Shown: positions 1 to 10,379 of the stretch, piece after piece
Layout of the letters: the number at the start of each line of letters is the position of its first letter
Numbering within the stretch: the first letter of the stretch is position 1
From: Diphasiastrum complanatum
Lineage: Eukaryota > Streptophyta > Lycopodiopsida > Lycopodiales > Lycopodiaceae
Length of the DNA stretch: 64,000 nt
NCBI GenBank assembly: GCA_029204225.1
Contig: CM055106.1
Location: forward strand, 25,193,368-25,257,367
Direction: 5' to 3'
The notes under the pieces: generated by a model
Database searches by the model: none
What the model saw: only the letters and a program-made list of their open reading frames with translations
What the model was told of the DNA's origin: nothing
Made by a program: the position numbers and the translations under genes

Positions 1-80
1 GGGCCAAAGCAATAGCTGCAGCTATACACCTGCAGAACAAAACTACAACGACAGCGCTGGAGAACAAAACACCATACGAA

Positions 81-410
81 ATGTGGACAGGTAGAAAGTC
101 TGATCTGTCATATGCACGAGTGTTTGGATGTGCAACATACAAGCACATTCCAAAGGAAAAGAGAAGCAAGCTCGACAACAAATCCGAGCAAACAATCATG
201 GTTGACTACTCGAACGGAACACATGTGTATAGACTCTACGATCCAGCCACGAAGAAGGTTGTTTCGAACAGAGATGTGAAGTTCGACGAGTCCACATTCC
301 CTGGACTGAAAGACGAAAGAGGCCATGAGATCTTCACACTGTTGCCTATTCAAGAGGGAGATCGAGGACAGTCATCAAATCAGAATGTAGGACCCCAGAC
401 TCCAGAGTAG
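81..410 (+). pseudogene. Copia integrase C-terminal region (fragment)
   Basis: The 109-residue open frame contains the typical copia block after the integrase core: an FGC-containing stretch (VFGCATYKHIPKEKRSKLD), then a segment ending in VSNRDVKFDES. In intact relatives this follows the catalytic D,D-35-E core and precedes the linker to RT. The start shown is only the first Met in frame; reading enters from position 1. The frame stops at about 408 before the RT, which marks decay. Confidence 0.9.
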
Positions 411-613
411 CAGGAAACAGAGGATCGACCCCACGAACAAGAAATGTTCGAGCAACGACGAAACGAACCTCGAAGGTCAACAAGACAAAAAAAACCTCTA
501 GATCGCTATTCTGACAATCTTCAATGGAGTGAAGACACGTAGTTCGAGTACTGCAGCTTCACAGAAGAGCCAACAACATACCAAGAAGCTATCCAGAGTC
601 CAGAGGGAGAATT

Positions 614-1352
614 ATGGAAACAAGCAATGTCAGAAGAGATCGAGTTGATGAGGTGAAACGAGGCATGGACATTAGAGCCACTGCCAGAAAACAGAAAAGT
701 AGTCGACTGCAAATGGGTGTACAAGAAGAAGCTGAAATCAGATGGCACCATTGGCCGCTACAAAGCAAGGCTTGTCGCGAAGGGCTACATGTAGAGATAT
801 GGTGTTGACTATTTCGACACATATTCGCCCATGGTCAAGATGACAAGCATAAGGCTGCTCCTTGCATACGCCACATAGTACAATCTGAAAATTCACCAGA
901 TTGACATAAAAATAGCCTTTCTCCACGGAGATCTAGAGGAGAAAATTTTCATGAAGCAGCCTGAAGGCTATGAAGACCTCGACAACAGACAATATGTTTG
1001 TCGATTACAGAGATGCATCTACGGTCTAAAACAGGCATCACGAGCCTGGTACAAAAAGCTTGATGGTCTTCTGAAGTCTCTAGACTTCAATCCTACTCAA
1101 CCAGACTGCAATGTCTACATCAATAGAGTAGGAAGGGATTTTGTGATACTGACCATTTTCGTGGATGATTCGCTGATGATAGGGAGTTCCTTGATGTTGA
1201 TCAAAGACACGAAGAGTCAGATTTTTGAAAACTACGAAATCACAGATCTTGGAGAAGCAACAAAATGCCTAGGGCTGGAGATCATAAGAGATCGAACAAA
1301 TGGCGAAATGCACTTGACTCAGTCAGAATACGCCAAAAAAGTGCTGAAGTAG
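614..1352 (+). pseudogene. Copia reverse transcriptase, interrupted by stops and frameshifts
   Basis: Translation in shifting frames gives the copia RT series: a CKWVYKKK-like block (about 705), YKARLVAKGY (about 760), a DYFDTYSP block (about 810), the IKIAFLHGDLEE block (about 905), then a clean 133-residue stretch (951-1349) with YGLKQASRAWYKKL and the catalytic box FVDDSLMIG (about 1160). The usual copia box is YVDD, here FVDD. Stops at about 790 and 879 and after VLK (1350) show it is dead. Confidence 0.92.
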
Positions 1353-1749
1353 TACCACATGATGGACTGTGAAGAGAAAGCCACACCAATGATAGTTGGA
1401 GCCAAACTCACGAAACATGATTGCCCAAAAACAGAAGAGGAAGAACAGAAGATGGTAGGTATACCCTACTAGAACTTGATCGGTAGTCTATGTACTTAAC
1501 AATTTGTACCAGACCCAATCTGGCCTTCTCTGTTTATGCATTGAGCCAATTCTGTTCCAATCCTGGTCTAGCACATTGGAAAATGGCCAAACGAATCCTA
1601 CAGTATCTGAAGGGTACCCAGAATGTTGGATTAACGATTCAAGCTGCATCACTACAGTGATGCGAGCTGGGCGAGCTACAAAGATGACAGCAAGTCCATT
1701 ACTGGAGGATGTACGATAGCGTGCGGAGCTGCAATCAGCTGGATATGCA

Positions 1750-2003
1750 AAAAGCAAACCTTGGTAGCTCAATCCTCTTGCGAAGCTGAGTATGTTGCAG
1801 TCTCGAAAGTGGCGAATGAGGTAGTGTGGCTGCAAATGATGTTGGAGGCAATCGGGATACCACAAGAGGGGCCAAGCACGATGATGATGGACTGTCAAAG
1901 TGCCATCTATCTGTCCCAGGATCTTGTCTTCCATTCAAAGACAAAGCACATTCCTCTGAAGTACCATCATATTCGAGATTTGATCTCGAAAGGAGAGCTC
2001 TAG
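1750..2003 (+). pseudogene. Copia RNase H domain (fragment)
   Basis: The frame at 1761-2003 has the copia RNase H signature: AQSSCEAEYVAVSKVANEVVW followed by DCQSAIYLSQDLVFHSKTKHI and a following HHIRD block. The acidic residues of the active site (E of CEAEY, D of DCQSA) are present. The preceding GYxDSDWA block is broken up in the 1620-1740 stretch. It ends in a stop at 2001. Confidence 0.9.
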
Positions 2004-2140
2004 GTCCAATTCATAAAATTAGAAAGTATGATTGCAGATCTCCTCATGAAACCGCTCGACAAGCCACTCTTTACCAAGCAAAGAGAGGCAATTGGATTGA
2101 ACGAACAAAGCTGCAAGGTTCAAGAGGCAGTGTCAGAAAT

Positions 2141-3096
2141 GGTAAACTCCTGCAACTTTGTCGCAGCACGAACAAGACACGACAGTCGAACAATTCGCGA
2201 CAGTTAACGTGTCTTTGACTCGAAGCACGAACGATTCGCGAATCAATCGCGAATCACAAACACACCTCCAGGACCACAAACCGCAAAAGGGACGTGAAAC
2301 GAAAACTACGAAAAGAAACGAAAAGAATGAAAGCAAACGGGAGATAACGAATCAGACGAAGAAAAATCTTTCACGCTGCCAGTTGGCAGCTCAACGGGCT
2401 TCACGCCCAGCTGAAACGAGTAGCAACGACGGAGACTAACTAACTAGTTGATTAGCGTTAACTAGTCATGTGATTCGACGTTTAGCTATCTTGTAAACTC
2501 CACATAGTGGAGGTATAAACGATCCTCTCTGGATCATAACAAGAAGGGGTGAATACAAATATCTGTAAGAGACAGAGAGAGACGTAGTGAATAGAGTAAA
2601 AAAGTAAAGACACCATAGTTGTGCATGAAAGTCTGCCAACGAGCAGAAGACATCGAAAGAGTAGAATGTTTGTCCGCCAACGAGCGAGACCCTGACGAAT
2701 TCACTCTAAATTAAAACTGATAAAACAGTCACTCTATTTTCGTACATCTCGTCTTGTGTTGTGTATCATGATTGCTAGAATAAAATATGTTCTGTGATGC
2801 GTGGTCGAGTGTTTGGGATCCTGTAAGGGCTTCCGCACGAAAAGAAAATTTGAAGACAGAATTCGCGATAAAGAAGACGAAGAGGACGAATACGAATCAA
2901 TCCCACACACGCGCTCCCGCGACATAGAATACTCTCGCACATATTCACAAGGGTGACACAATGACTTCAAAGCATTTTGAATTTGTCATTCTTTTCTTTC
3001 AAGTCTACATTAGTTTATGCAACTGAAAGTTATCATTTCTTAGAAAGATCACCTACTAGAGAGAAATTGAAAGAGGAATAGTTGTGAAAGAGGATT
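2141..3096. other. 3' end of the copia element (possible LTR) and PPR upstream region; no gene seen
   Basis: Downstream of the RNase H remnant the sequence becomes non-coding. A TATA-like GGTATAAACGATCC sits near 2513 and several purine-rich stretches follow, as in a copia LTR. No second LTR is in the window, so LTR limits cannot be fixed. The last 150 bp before 3097 is AT-rich and would contain the PPR gene's 5' UTR. Confidence 0.35.
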
Positions 3097-5448
3097 ATGT
3101 ATGTTGTTAGAAAGTGCTCAATCAGTAGCACAAGAAGCAGCAGCAGCAGTGTTATCTTTGCAGCTACCAAAAAGCCATGGCCAACTCCTGCAATTGCTGC
3201 CTCAAATACTGTTGTCTCATGTGAGGCATCAGGAAAGGGAAAACTGCATCACAAAGCTTTTGCAGAGGCTGAGATGAGCGATAGTCACACAGCCCACAAA
3301 AATGTGATCCTGAATGTGCATCAAGTGCTGGATGCAAACCCTAGTGTGGCTACCTTGGTTTCTCTTTTGAAGCTTTGTGGGCAGTCCAAGACCTTGGCTG
3401 ATGGCAGAATTGTGCATGCCCACATCAAGGGCTGCAAATCTGAGGGAAATTTGTTTTTAGGTAATTGGGTTGTGCGAATGTATGGCGAATGTGGAAGCAT
3501 GAAGGAGGCTCGTGCTGTGTTTGACAATCTGCCCTATCCTAATTTGTATTCTTGGACTATGTTGATGAATGGTTATGCCAAGAACAAGTGCGGTAAAGAG
3601 GCGCTGCAATGCTTTGATGAGATGCAGCTGTGTGGGTTTAAGCCAAACCAAATCAGCTTTGTCTGTGCTCTTGATGCCTGTGCTGGCCTGGGAGCCCTTA
3701 AGAAGGGGCAGCAGATCCATGCTGCCATTGTTGATGGTGGATATGAAGGAGAGGTAGTTGTGGGCACAGCCTTGGTGAATATGTATGGCAAGTGTGGAAG
3801 CTTGGCGGATGCAAGGTCTGTGTTTGATCGAATGCCGCAGCGCAATGTGTTTTCGTGGAGCGCCATGGTGGCAGCATTTGCACAGAATGGTCATGGCAAG
3901 GAAGCCTTAGATTTGTTTGATCTGATGCAGTTTGAGGACATTAAACCAGTGCATGCAACATATGTCTCGGTTCTTGATGCCTGCGCCAGCCTGACTGATG
4001 TCCTGAAGGGGAAGGAGCTTCATGCTGCCATTGTGGAAAGGGGATTCGAGAAGCAGGTAGTGGTGGGGACTGCCCTTGTCAACATGTATGGGAAATGTGG
4101 GAATATGGAGGAAGCAAGAATTGTTTTTCGTCAAATGCCCACTCGGAATGTGATTTCCTGGAATGCAATGATGGCAGCATGCGCCCAGAATGGACATGGC
4201 AAGGAGGCTCTAGATTTGCTCAAAGAGATGCAGTATGAGAGGATCAAGCCAGATCGTGTTACCTTTATTTGTGCCCTTGACGCATGCACCGGCTTAAGGT
4301 CTCTTGAAAAGGGGCAGGAGCTTCATGCTACTGTACTAGAATTGGGATACGAGGGACATATTGCGATACAGACTGCTTTAATTAATATGTATGGCAAGTG
4401 TGGCAGTCTGACAGATGCAAGGGATGTGTTCTGTCAAATGTCCCATAGAAATTTACTTTCCTGGAATGCCATGATCGGAGCTTATGCACAGAATCGGCGC
4501 AGTACAGAAGCCCTTGATCTTTTCAATCAAATGCAGCATGACGGATTGAAACCAAACCACGTCACGTACGTATGTGCTCTTGATGCTTGCAGCAACCTTG
4601 CTGCTCTTAAGAAAGGAAAAGAACTTCATTCCGCCATTATGAAAAGTCAGTATCAGGAACATATAGTTGTTGGAAATGCCCTTATCAATATGTATGGCAA
4701 GTGCGGGAGTTTGGAGGATGCGAAGAATGTTCTCAAACAAATGCCACATAGGAATGTGATCTCTTGGAGTGCCATGATTGCTGCATGTGCATATAATGGG
4801 CATGGGAAGGAAGCTCTGGATCTCTTTTATCAAATGAAGTATGAGGGCATCAAACCAAACTATGTCACCTTCCTAAGCCTTCTGAATGCATGCAGCCATA
4901 CTGGGCAGGTTGATGAGGGCAGACGTTACTTTGGATCCATGAGTCAAGACCATGCAATAACACCAAATATAGAGCATTACATGTGCCTTATTGATACCCT
5001 AGGCCGGGCTGGACACTTAAAGGATGCTGAAGATTTGATCAAGGCTATACCTCACGAGAATAAAGCTACAGCATGGTTGTCCTTGCTCAATGCCTGCAGA
5101 ATTCAGGGTGATGTTGATCGTGGCGAACGTGCTGCACAGAACTCCTTCAAGTTGGATCCAGAAAATTCTGCAGCATACATACTTCTGTCAAAAATCTATG
5201 CTGCAGCTGGCAGATGGGATGATGCACAAAGGGTAGCAGAATTTCTGAAATCGCCACGGCAAAAGCAAAATCTGGTTGCTGTCATTCCGAGGTTTAACAA
5301 GTCAGGGTGCATGAATTTGTTGCCAAAGATAGTTCACATATATTCTTGGAGGAAGTGTCTATATAGTTGCAGATGTCCAATATTTGAGCAAGCAAAACTT
5401 CTCTTTGACGCTGGGATAGTTCTGCACAAGGAAGAAGCAAAATCGTAA
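3097..5448 (+). CDS. PLS-class pentatricopeptide-repeat protein with E domain, probable organelle RNA-editing or RNA-binding factor
   Basis: Single 783-residue reading frame without introns. Residues 1-40 are rich in Ser, Arg and Ala with few acidic residues, fitting a plastid or mitochondrial transit peptide. Residues about 119-655 are regular P-L-S motifs: five S motifs of the type TALVNMYGKCGSLADAR (near 119, 220, 321, 422, 523), each followed by a P motif (SWNAMMAACAQNGHGKEAL type), and all but the last S-P pair followed by a regular L motif; then P2/L2/S2. Residues about 656-720 match E1/E2 (AYILLSKIYAAAGRWDDAQ). After that the usual E+/DYW region is degenerate: only scattered matches (VHIYS, FEQAKLLFDAG, VLHKEEAKS) remain before the stop, so the DYW deaminase is absent. 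Known family role: sequence-specific binding of organellar transcripts, often for C-to-U (or U-to-C) editing; a DYW-less member would need a partner deaminase. The first Met is used, since nothing in frame lies upstream. Confidence 0.93.
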   Translation: MYVVRKCSISSTRSSSSSVIFAATKKPWPTPAIAASNTVVSCEASGKGKLHHKAFAEAEMSDSHTAHKNVILNVHQVLDANPSVATLVSLLKLCGQSKTLADGRIVHAHIKGCKSEGNLFLGNWVVRMYGECGSMKEARAVFDNLPYPNLYSWTMLMNGYAKNKCGKEALQCFDEMQLCGFKPNQISFVCALDACAGLGALKKGQQIHAAIVDGGYEGEVVVGTALVNMYGKCGSLADARSVFDRMPQRNVFSWSAMVAAFAQNGHGKEALDLFDLMQFEDIKPVHATYVSVLDACASLTDVLKGKELHAAIVERGFEKQVVVGTALVNMYGKCGNMEEARIVFRQMPTRNVISWNAMMAACAQNGHGKEALDLLKEMQYERIKPDRVTFICALDACTGLRSLEKGQELHATVLELGYEGHIAIQTALINMYGKCGSLTDARDVFCQMSHRNLLSWNAMIGAYAQNRRSTEALDLFNQMQHDGLKPNHVTYVCALDACSNLAALKKGKELHSAIMKSQYQEHIVVGNALINMYGKCGSLEDAKNVLKQMPHRNVISWSAMIAACAYNGHGKEALDLFYQMKYEGIKPNYVTFLSLLNACSHTGQVDEGRRYFGSMSQDHAITPNIEHYMCLIDTLGRAGHLKDAEDLIKAIPHENKATAWLSLLNACRIQGDVDRGERAAQNSFKLDPENSAAYILLSKIYAAAGRWDDAQRVAEFLKSPRQKQNLVAVIPRFNKSGCMNLLPKIVHIYSWRKCLYSCRCPIFEQAKLLFDAGIVLHKEEAKS

Positions 5449-5562
5449 CCAATATTGTTTGTACTTATTTCTAATTCCCTTGCAGGTCTGTGCCTGACCA
5501 AGAAACTCGTAGTATGCCTGCCTGTCATGAGCTGAAGAAATAGTTTCAGTAGTATTCATTTG

Positions 5563-5877
5563 TCTGAGCAGCAAATGTGTCCGTGCAGGGCTTAAGAGTC
5601 AGGTTTGCTAATCATCAGGTGATCTTTGCTATTTACCTACTGAACAATCTCACACCTGTCTCATAACAACTTACTCAGCTTCAATTTAAGAGTGTCCTGT
5701 TGTCAACTTTGTATCGCAAGTCTGAGCAGCAAATGTGTCCGTGCAGGGCTTAAGAGTCAGCTTTGCTAATCATCAGGTGATCTTTGCTATTTACCTACTG
5801 AACAATCTCACACCTGTCTCATAACAACTTACTCAGCTTCAATTTAAGAGTGTCCTGTTGTCAAATCTGTATCGCAT
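5563..5877 (+). repeat. 158-bp tandem duplication in the 3' flank of the PPR gene
   Basis: The block starting TCTGAGCAGCAAATGTGTCC at 5563 is repeated directly at 5721, a period of 158 bp. The two copies differ at only a few bases (for example CAGGTTTG versus CAGCTTTG). The repeat begins 115 bp after the PPR stop codon and so probably lies in the 3' UTR or terminator region. Confidence 0.95.
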
Positions 5878-8158
5878 TTCATTACTACATTAGGAGGTAA
5901 TTACTCCTTGCTAATCGATTGTGAATTTAAACATCAGGCGAGATGGCAGGATACAAGCATAGCTGTCCTGAATGCAATTGGAATTCTGGACTTTTGGAGC
6001 AGCATCTTGAAAATGTTGGGAGTGACAGCTTGAGATTATGCTTAAATAGACCTCAGATGTATAGAAGAGCACCTAGTTGCCAATTATTGCTACCTATTTA
6101 CCTCGAATGATGTGTAATGCTTAGTTGATGTCATAAGCTGTGGCTATAATAGTACCCATTTGAATTTTAGCTTGGTTCTGGGTTTTCCACATGTCCAGTG
6201 TTATGTTCTTCACGGTGTTGCAGGTGACTACGTTGTGTGATTATGTGTGGTTGGTGGAAGTGATGAGGTTAAACTTTGGCAGTCAGGCCACTCTCAATAT
6301 GATACATTTGATTCTCATCGGTGGTATTGTATTCATGATTACGACATCTTTTGAGCTGAAAGGTCCCTGAGTATTTCACCTTCTTGCATCTTCAAGATAG
6401 AAAGTTGATTTCGAAGGTAGACCACTTTTGCCGCATTCTTTACTTGAAACATCTTGGCAAGAGTCTCCCAAGCACTTTTGGAAGTCTTGCAAGACCTGAT
6501 ATGTGGAAGGATAGATCTCGTCACTGATAATGCAATGACGGAATGTGCATGCCATTTGTGGAGAAGCTGCTCAAAATGGATCTATATTTTAGCTGATCAA
6601 GGTCCTACGACGCCCAATTCTGACTGGTCTATGCTTGGCTAGATTTGAAGAAGCTACTTTCATGAGGTTTGTCTAATTCTTTTGTGTTTGAAAGCAAAAA
6701 ATGAGCGATGGCAACTGCCCTGATAGGTGCATATCAAGTTTTGAGGTCTAATTGCAAATTCTTCATTGTCAGCTCTTGCTAGAATGCAGCTCATGGAACC
6801 AGTTCCAGTACTGTGTGACGTTTAAGCTCATTCAGTTAGATTTCAGAATATTTAAGGATCTTATGCTGTCAGATATAGGTGCAATATGCTATTGTTTTCA
6901 CAAGTTGCATTTTGGCTATCTTCATCACTTTGTTTCCAACATTTTTATTACAAAAAAAGCACTGGGGAGAGGGTGGATTATGTTCTTTGAGGGAGGGAAG
7001 GCTGAAGGATGGTCGCCTGAGGTGATCATGTTGGGCTCACCTGTCAGATACAGAAATTAGATTGCTTCCTTGCTCGAGGAAAAGCTGAAGTCTGGGGATC
7101 CAAGGCCACTTGACGATTTGTTGCCATTAGTAAGGTATGTTTGTTTCATTTGTTGGGAGCTGGATTATGTATTCAAGGATGTGTACCTGCTTCCTCTCAG
7201 TCCTTGCATACAAGAAATAAGATTGATTGTGGCACATTACAAGCACCTGGTGCAGACTAACATCAGCAAGTGATTTATGAAGTAAAGGAGTAACTCTAAG
7301 ATCAGATAGGGGAACTTAGACAATTCCATGTGCAATGACAACCTACAGCATAAGATGCCCCAAAGATGGCGATAACATCATGATGTGTTTGCTTCATTCT
7401 TTTTTGAGATTGAGGGATTGAAGTTGTGCCTTATGGGTTGAAGTAGCATTGGAGGTTAAAGAAGCAACTTGAAATGAGCATGTACATGACTTTTTTTTTA
7501 AGCTCCCATTGCAATCAAGAAAATGCAATGGAGCTAGTTTGAGATCAAGAATCAAGTGAATTATGATGAAGATGAGGGCAGCCCGAAGTGTGGACAAATC
7601 ATACATTAGGGAAAAATCAGTTCAAGGCAGATTAACCTCAATGATAAGATTTCTAAAGCTTTTGCCTCTGAAGCAATTCTCTATTGTGCATGAACCTTCC
7701 AATGCATTGAAAGTTTTTGCAGCCTTATTTTACTGATTTTAATTTGCATTTCTCATAGACAAGTTTATACATATTGCAATTTGTGATTCATTTAAGACAT
7801 GCCACTCCTCACATTTGTAGAATTCTAGGGCATTATCTTACATGCTATGATATGATGTTGGAATATTAAGGCACGTTCACACATGCTCACTTATATAAGA
7901 GAATTAGGGTTGGGTAAACATAATGCATGAGTGTACAAATAAATCACACATGTTATTATAATGCTCTATTATAATGCTCAACACTCGAGGAAAATACTAC
8001 TATGTTGATCAAGTACAAAAGTACATAGCTTTAATGCCCGGAGTAACCACAACTCCCCATGTGCTAGAATCACTTGTGGCACCTAAATGGGCAAGAAATG
8101 CTCATCTTCACTCTTTAGTTCATTTACATGGACTAATATTCATAGCCTAGCTTGGAGT
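5878..8158. other. Intergenic, no gene recognised
   Basis: AT-rich sequence with short open frames only. Apart from the copia gag remnant at 6339-6530 I recognise no protein. A possible exon at 7068-7136 ends at a GTATGT donor, but its peptide matches no family I know. Confidence 0.6.
6339..6530 (-). pseudogene. Copia gag remnant (UBN2/gag-polypeptide type)
   Basis: The minus-strand frame reads ILPHIRSCKTSKSAWETLAK, then FQVKNAAKVVYLRNQLSILK and MQEGEILRDL. The SAWETL-x-x-MF and YLRNQL blocks are the standard landmarks of the copia gag domain. It closely resembles the gag block of the non-autonomous element at 54.9 kb (SILYHLRFCKTSKSAWETLL). It is isolated, with no other element parts beside it. 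Confidence 0.8.
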
Positions 8159-8640
8159 CACTACAACATAATAGCACTATAAGACAAATTTTGACAAGAG
8201 TGAGAGAAAAAAAATTTGGGCTTTGACAAATGTCGAAGCATCCGTTGGAAATCTATTGAAGTTTTTGTCGGTGTAGAATTAGTAGCCAATGAATTTGGGA
8301 AACATAAAATTTTGATGGATACTTCTTTTTGGCAATCAGAATACATGCTAATGTGTCTGTCAAAATCAGACTAGTTCAAATGTCAAGTTTCGACTTTTAT
8401 GGAATTCATAAAAAAATCTAATAGGTCAAATTGTGAAATTCTGACATATTACATTGTTGGATTTTGACACTTTTTAAAACTTGTTGGAATCCAACACCCT
8501 AAATTGTTAGAGTTTGATGTTTTTTTATCCATCAAATTTTGAGAAAGTTTTTTTTAATTGCGAATCCATCAAAATTTGGCATTTCATGAATTTTCTCACT
8601 ATTTGTTGATTTCGAATAGATTTTAGAAATATTGAATAAT
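8159..8640 (+). mobile_element. Possible CACTA-type DNA transposon terminus
   Basis: The sequence CACTACAACATAATAGC begins at 8159, matching the CACTA start of En/Spm-type terminal inverted repeats. The following 480 bp is rich in short, both-orientation motifs of the TTGACA/TGTCAAA kind, as expected of subterminal repeats. No transposase is present and I could not find a convincing opposite terminus, so this is a weak call. Confidence 0.3.
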
Positions 8641-9197
8641 GGTGTGGTTAAAAAATAACAGATTCAAAGATTCTATGATCAATTCCTAGCACACAGTCAT
8701 GACTTAGTTGCATAAACATCCACGCATACTCAAAAAGTTGCATCATGATGTGAAAAGCAAGATAAAACAATTGCTAATGCAGCTAAAATCGTATGAATAT
8801 GCTTGCAACAAATCCAAAGAAGTGACATAATAAAGCACAAGTAGCTATGGATAATGTAGCAATGCAACACATTGTCAATGTAGCTTGGTAAATAAGAAGA
8901 AGATGAAGCCAAATTCATATCCAAAAGACAAAGAGCAAAACAAAAATAAGAAATTAAAAAATCATCAAGAAAGAGTGGTGGAGGTCATTCCATGAACACC
9001 CATCATGGGATTGATAAGGAAAGAAGTGAATTTCTAGTGTTGATAACTATTATGGAGAAAGCTCATGAGATCACTTGTGGGCATCATACGATCAAGTCAG
9101 TCAAAGCATTAAAGAACTTATGTAAGGAGGCTTACCCATACAAAATTGGAAGCTCGTCCAAGAGGTGCATATGGGATGTGGAGTGTGCATGTGACAC

Positions 9198-9201
<4 letters not shown>
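8641..9201. other. No gene recognised
   Basis: AT-rich sequence. A short plus-strand frame beginning at 8992 reads into the adjacent CT tract; its peptide is not recognised and is not supported as a gene. Confidence 0.5.

Positions 9202-9264
<63 letters not shown>
9202..9264 (+). repeat. (CT)n microsatellite
   Basis: Uninterrupted CT dinucleotide run of about 63 bp. Confidence 0.99.
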
Positions 9265-9266
<2 letters not shown>

Positions 9267-9359
9267 GAATTCTATTCGATGCTCATGTTGTAATAACTTA
9301 ACTCATTATGACAAGGCGACCACTATTCATTTAGCCAAAACTGTTGGAATTTTTAGTTT

Positions 9360-9545
9360 TTTTTTTTTTTACAGACGTCGGATTCCGACGGCCAATAAAA
9401 ATGTCGGAATCCGACATCCCATTTCGGAGACTGCAACTTTTTAAATGGATGATGTCACCTCTCCGTGTAAAAAAAAAAAAAAGCACAAAGCGGACGTTGG
9501 ATTCTGACGGATAATACAAATGTCAGAATCCGATGTTCGTGACTG
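9360..9545. repeat. Palindromic TCGGATTCCGAC motif cluster flanked by homopolymers
   Basis: Four related motifs occur in about 165 bp: GTCGGATTCCGACGG (9377), GTCGGAATCCGACATC (9403), GTTGGATTCTGACGG (9496) and GTCAGAATCCGATG (9522). They form two pairs, each pair split by an AATAAAAATGT or AATACAAATGT spacer and each preceded by a T or A homopolymer. This looks like a diverged duplication of a 40-bp palindromic unit, as in subterminal regions of DNA transposons. Confidence 0.8.
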
Positions 9546-10379
9546 AATTCTCAAAGCCGCGTCATTTTTCTAGGGTTTTCTTATTTTTTATTCTTGCAGG
9601 AGATTGTTGGAGATCGGCTTTTGGCGCTTCTCAATTCTATCAATTCCATTTGTCTCATTCCAAGTACGATTCTTTTGTTCTGTTATGTGCAGCTAAGATT
9701 TTTTTCTTTGTAGCTTTTTCTTGTACACTATCTTCCTTGTATTGTATATTTTGTGTAGTTAAACACAAATATGTGTTAAATATGCAAGTGAGAAGAGTGA
9801 TGAATGAATGGATGAGTGACAAAAACATGAATAATAATTTAGCGTGATTCAGAGTTCCTCCACGAACTCCATTGTATCTTAATTATCTGATTATCTGATT
9901 CCTTAGGATCAAAGATATTAGAGAGAGTGAAAGCTATTCAAGAAGAAGAGATAGTTATTCAATCTATAGCTAGCTAAGTAAGATCACAGCACATACTGCG
10001 CTATTATTGTGAACCATTCGAGGGCATGGGATCGTGATCTGATAGTTGTATTCACAACAGCTTAATTCAGATTCTCTATTTTCTTATGTGTGTTCCATTG
10101 TGAATGCTTTCTGATATTTTCTCTCTCACTGATACTCGCTCCATTCGGAATGTCTAATCTTGAAGGAAGCATGGCTGTCTCATATGCCTAACTGTTTTGC
10201 TCCCTTCATGGTTGTCTTCGACACCTACAAGACATTCCTCTTGTCGATCTAAGTTAAGGTCTGAAACTATAGTTTCGTAAAGCTCCTATTATAATTTCTA
10301 TGTTGAGTTCTCTTTTCTATTCCGCACTTAATCACAAGAGACCCAACATAGCCACAACATTGATCATCTGAAAGCTTTC
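9546..10379. other. No gene recognised; LTR-like AT-rich stretch
   Basis: Short frames only. The 9880-10150 part (repeated GATTATCTGATT and a purine-rich stretch) has the look of a retrotransposon R/U5 region, but no primer-binding site or partner repeat is seen. Confidence 0.4.

Larger units (their letters stand above)
1..2140 (+). mobile_element. Degenerate Ty1/copia retrotransposon, 3' half (integrase C-terminus, RT, RNase H)
   Basis: Copia pol domains appear in the expected order: integrase C-terminal part, reverse transcriptase, then RNase H. The element enters from the left window edge, so protease, gag and 5' LTR are outside. Many in-frame stops and frame changes interrupt it (for example the stops at about 405, 1350 and 2003), so it cannot make a polyprotein. 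It lies just upstream of the PPR gene in the same orientation, so its 3' end may supply sequence to that gene's promoter region. It belongs to a different subfamily from the copia copies at 10-24 kb, judged by the different integrase and RT wording. Confidence 0.93.

Noticed and set aside
3229-4833. Long minus-strand frames under the PPR gene
   Set aside because: They follow the regular codon pattern of the PPR repeats on the other strand and match nothing.
7068-7136. Possible host exon ending at a GTATGT donor
   Set aside because: The peptide (LLEEKLKSGDPRPLDDLLPL) is suggestive, but no partner exon or family match could be found.
9533-9847. 104-residue plus-strand frame
   Set aside because: Hydrophobic low-complexity reading of AT-rich DNA with no recognisable domain and no conserved start context.
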